64,000 nt of DNA from Globisporangium splendens (taxonomy: Eukaryota; Oomycota; Peronosporomycetes; Pythiales; Pythiaceae), in contig VFIW01000074.1 in NCBI GenBank assembly GCA_006386115.1, positions 204,201 to 268,200 on the forward strand, in the 5' to 3' direction. Positions within the stretch are counted from its first letter, which is position 1. Each line of letters begins with the position of its first letter. Made by a program: the position numbers and the translations under genes. Below the pieces are notes generated by a model. The model was not told the origin of the DNA. It made no database searches and saw nothing but the letters and a program-made list of their open reading frames with translations. This document shows, one piece after another, positions 62,392 through 64,000 of this stretch.

Positions 62392-62978
62392 CTGAATTGA
62401 CTCCGTAGCCGATTTGCTACTTAGACGTTCAATAGTGAGTACCATGAATCTTAAATGACTTGAGATCACCAATACTTGATTCCGTGCGAGAGAATATTGG
62501 CGTAATTGGTGGCAGTGACTCATGATGATCTCGCATGAGTTGCGAACTTTCATCTTGTTCGCACAGAGAGGACGAACAGGCATATAGTCCTCCGTGATGA
62601 AAGGCTTTAGGGCTTCAATAGACTGCATCTAATTTGATCGCTTTTCACACATTTACCATAGGTTTCTTCCTAATCAAATGTGCGCGGCACTCGCCAACAA
62701 GCAAGTTGAGCAACGCGAGGCACAAATGAAAAGCTCAGTCCCTACAATACGTCACTCCAACCTCACAAAAGCCCTAATTTACTACATTCAAGCAAGGTCT
62801 GTTCTCTCTTGTTTAAGGGAAACTAAAATACATGTCCCGGTTCGGTAATTTCTCAAAGTGTGCTTGTCTATTTCTGAGCTGAACCCACCCAATGGGCAGG
62901 AAGGACTCGCAGCAAGACAATCTCTTGAAGAGACTGCAGCGAAGAAACTTGGACGAAGAAGACGCACGCGAAACGAAA
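62392..62978. other. Intergenic and 5' region of PP1 gene
   Basis: No separate gene. A stretch at 62784-62830 (acattcaag...cttgtttaaggga) resembles 60420-60466, so weakly similar direct repeats flank the CRN relic. An in-frame ATG at 62892 could add 29 residues to PP1. Confidence 0.45.

Positions 62979-64000
<1,022 letters not shown>

Overview
The window reads as nuclear DNA of a plant-associated oomycete (Peronosporales or Pythiales type). The evidence is a PL3 pectate-lyase-like gene, an AA17-type monooxygenase, a relic of a Crinkler-type NTPase/nuclease effector, bZIP and TKL-kinase architectures typical of oomycetes, an oomycete INR+FPR core promoter (GCTCATT-CC-T-CAATCT), compact genes with few 65-95 bp GT-AG introns, and about 50% GC with GC-rich third codon positions. 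No rRNA, tRNA, CRISPR or bacterial operon structure was seen.

Layout. 1-5231 is an almost perfect palindrome of about 2.6 kb arms around a 44 bp spacer. Each arm carries the same AIFM2/FSP1-like flavoprotein gene, with the two copies convergent. 5461-26445 is repeat-rich. A 1.69 kb dispersed repeat (5461-7148 and 24015-25702), a 5'-truncated LINE (7750-8699) and a nearly full-length LINE (to 24013, with CCHC/OTU ORF1, APE-RT ORF2 and RNase H) surround one large kinase gene (ankyrin repeats, pseudokinase, kinase; 10037-14446). Two genes for secreted enzymes have lost their 5' ends exactly at mobile or repeated DNA: a purple acid phosphatase (8702-9682) and the AA17-like monooxygenase (25703-26445).

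26883-64000 is gene-dense housekeeping DNA: a RING protein; a PL3-like protein; a Trf4-type nucleotidyltransferase; ADAT1-type tRNA deaminase; a TMEM65-like protein; ribose-5-phosphate isomerase; a makorin-type E3 ligase; a third, frameshifted AIFM2-like gene; a bZIP factor; two unrecognised large proteins; a thioesterase-adenylation-carrier-reductase megaenzyme; FolD; a PX-AGC kinase; a broken Crinkler-type gene; and the 5' two thirds of a PP1 catalytic subunit running off the right edge.

Most neighbouring genes are convergent or divergent with short spacers (for example 21 bp between the Trf4-like and ADAT1 genes), so there is no operon logic. The functional links I can infer are weak: two adjacent genes of pectin-attack families (AA17 and PL3) and three AIFM2-like genes within 40 kb. 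Intron boundaries were assigned by eye from GT/AG sites and protein continuity. Family names rest on motifs I recognise, not on database searches.
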